Assembly: GCA_963764685.1 (NCBI GenBank)
Contig: CAVXTT010000009.1
Coordinates: forward strand, 1 to 15,011
Length of the DNA stretch: 15,011 nt
Source: CAVXTT01 sp963764685
GTDB lineage: Bacteria > Bacteroidota > Ignavibacteria > Ignavibacteriales > Ignavibacteriaceae
Reading direction: 5' to 3'
Shown here: positions 14,051-15,011 of the stretch, piece by piece
Layout of the letters: every line of letters begins with the position of its first letter
Position numbering within the stretch: position 1 is the stretch's first letter
Notes under the pieces: generated by a model
Database searches by the model: none
Seen by the model: the letters and a program-made list of their open reading frames with translations, nothing else
What the model was told of the DNA's origin: nothing
Translations under genes and position numbers: made by a program

Positions 14051-15011
14051 TTAATTAAATAATAACATAGCTAAATGATAAATTATTACAGCAAATAAAG
14101 CGGATATTGGGATAGTTAATGTCCACGCCCAGATCAGGTTGACTGTCACTCTCCACCTCACAGCAGAGAATCTTTTTGTTATTGCAGAGCCAATGATCGA
14201 CCCGGTAATAGTATGGGTAGTGCTTACGGGGATTCCTGCAAGTGCAGTGCCGAACAAAGTTAAAGCCCCCGCAGTTTCTGCACTGAAACCTTCAAACGGC
14301 CGAATCTTAGCAATTTTTTGTCCCATTGTATGAACAATCCTCCATCCCCCTGAAATTGTACCCAATGCAATTGCAGCGTGGCAGGATAAAACAACCCATA
14401 ATGGTATTTCTGAATTAGCATTTAAATGTCCCGTAGAGATCAGTGCAACAAAAATAATTCCCATCATTTTTTGGGCATCATTTGAACCGTGCCCCAGGCT
14501 GTATGCTGCTGAAGATATAAGCTGAAATTTTCTGAAATACTTATCAACTTTAAAGGGACTCATATTACGGCAGATTTGGAGAGTTATAATTGATATTATT
14601 ACTGAGGCGACAATTCCGATAAGAGGTGCAAGAAAAATAAATGATGCAATCCGCAATACTTCATCAACAAATATTACACCTATGCCGGCTTTTGCAATTG
14701 CCGCGCCTACAAATCCGCCGACCATTGTATGTGATGAACTTGAAGGGATACCCCACCACCAGGTTAACAGGTTCCATATAATAGCTGCAATCAGGCCGCT
14801 TCCGATTACTGTTAAATCAACAATATCAGTATGTACAATTCCCTTTCCAACAGTATGGGCTACGTGAAGACCAAAAGCAAGGAATGCAATGAAATTAAAG
14901 AAAGCTGCCCAAAGCACTGCAAGTCTGGGCGAAAGGACTCTTGTAGACACTATGGTGGCAATAGAATTTGCCGCATCGTGGAATCCATTAATAAAATCAA
15001 AGATTAAAGCC
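14051..15011 (-). CDS. pitA: PiT-family inorganic phosphate transporter (5' end cut by right edge)
   Basis: At least 319 residues are visible; the frame stays open to the window edge. Both PiT signature copies are present: FDFINGFHDAANSIATIV at the edge and YSLGHGSNDAQKMMGII in the second half. GIPSSSSHTMVGGFVGAAIAKAG and STTHTITGSIIGSAI are further repeats of the family. PiT proteins import phosphate (often as metal-phosphate) with protons or sodium. An internal GTG at 14948-14950 could be mistaken for a start, but the signature upstream of it shows that the gene begins outside the window. It converges on kefC with a 35-bp gap holding only a 4-bp stem. A PhoU-like DUF47 partner is common just upstream of such genes and would lie past the edge; it is not visible. 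The specific PitA symbol is tentative. Confidence 0.9.
   Translation of the reverse strand, partial: ALIFDFINGFHDAANSIATIVSTRVLSPRLAVLWAAFFNFIAFLAFGLHVAHTVGKGIVHTDIVDLTVIGSGLIAAIIWNLLTWWWGIPSSSSHTMVGGFVGAAIAKAGIGVIFVDEVLRIASFIFLAPLIGIVASVIISIITLQICRNMSPFKVDKYFRKFQLISSAAYSLGHGSNDAQKMMGIIFVALISTGHLNANSEIPLWVVLSCHAAIALGTISGGWRIVHTMGQKIAKIRPFEGFSAETAGALTLFGTALAGIPVSTTHTITGSIIGSAITKRFSAVRWRVTVNLIWAWTLTIPISALFAVIIYHLAMLLFN

Noticed and set aside
14948..14950. GTG start for the phosphate transporter
   Set aside because: The conserved FDFINGFHDAANSIAT signature lies upstream in the same frame and runs off the window edge.

Overview
The window looks like a chromosomal segment from an AT-rich (roughly 40% GC by eye) Gram-negative bacterium of the Bacteroidetes/Ignavibacteria type. 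The basis is the gene set and order: a kdp operon carrying an outer-membrane porin gene, a short KdpD without its own kinase, a separate HAMP/PAS histidine kinase and an NtrC-type regulator. Long AT-rich spacers and often weak Shine-Dalgarno sequences fit too. Lineage is an inference; there is no rRNA gene here. I see no tRNA, rRNA, CRISPR array, transposase or phage gene.

Layout. (1) 1-491, minus strand: 5' part of a cyclopropane-fatty-acyl-phospholipid synthase gene, cut by the left edge. (2) 785-1354, plus strand: a DHFR/RibD-C-like reductase, divergent from cfa across a 293-bp spacer with a nested dyad. (3) 1393-9772, minus strand, read right to left: a 28-residue membrane microprotein, kdpF, kdpA, kdpB, kdpC, a TorF/TIGR02001-like porin, short kdpD, histidine kinase. 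(4) 9977-11314, minus strand, just upstream of that operon: a sigma-54-activating response regulator that probably takes the place of KdpE. (5) 11492-14015, plus strand, divergent: kefF-like quinone oxidoreductase and a KefB/KefC-type K+/H+ antiporter. (6) 14051-15011, minus strand: PiT-family phosphate transporter, cut by the right edge.

Most of the window is a potassium homeostasis locus. KdpFABC is high-affinity ATP-driven K+ uptake. The porin may supply outer-membrane passage. KdpD, the kinase and the regulator are the likely sensing and transcription module. KefF/KefC is the opposing, electrophile-gated K+ efflux arm, transcribed away from the Kdp regulator.

Main caution: kdpA, kdpB (twice) and kefC each have an apparent single-base frameshift. 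Three are one extra base and one is a missing A in an A-run. On either side of each shift the protein matches its family without loss, and the reconstructed lengths (564, 679 and 632 aa) are normal. Consensus errors are the simplest explanation, but every indel lies in a K+-transport membrane subunit, so read-level checking is worthwhile. The most novel-looking items are the microprotein coupled to kdpF, and a paired direct repeat plus weak sigma-54-like site upstream of it.
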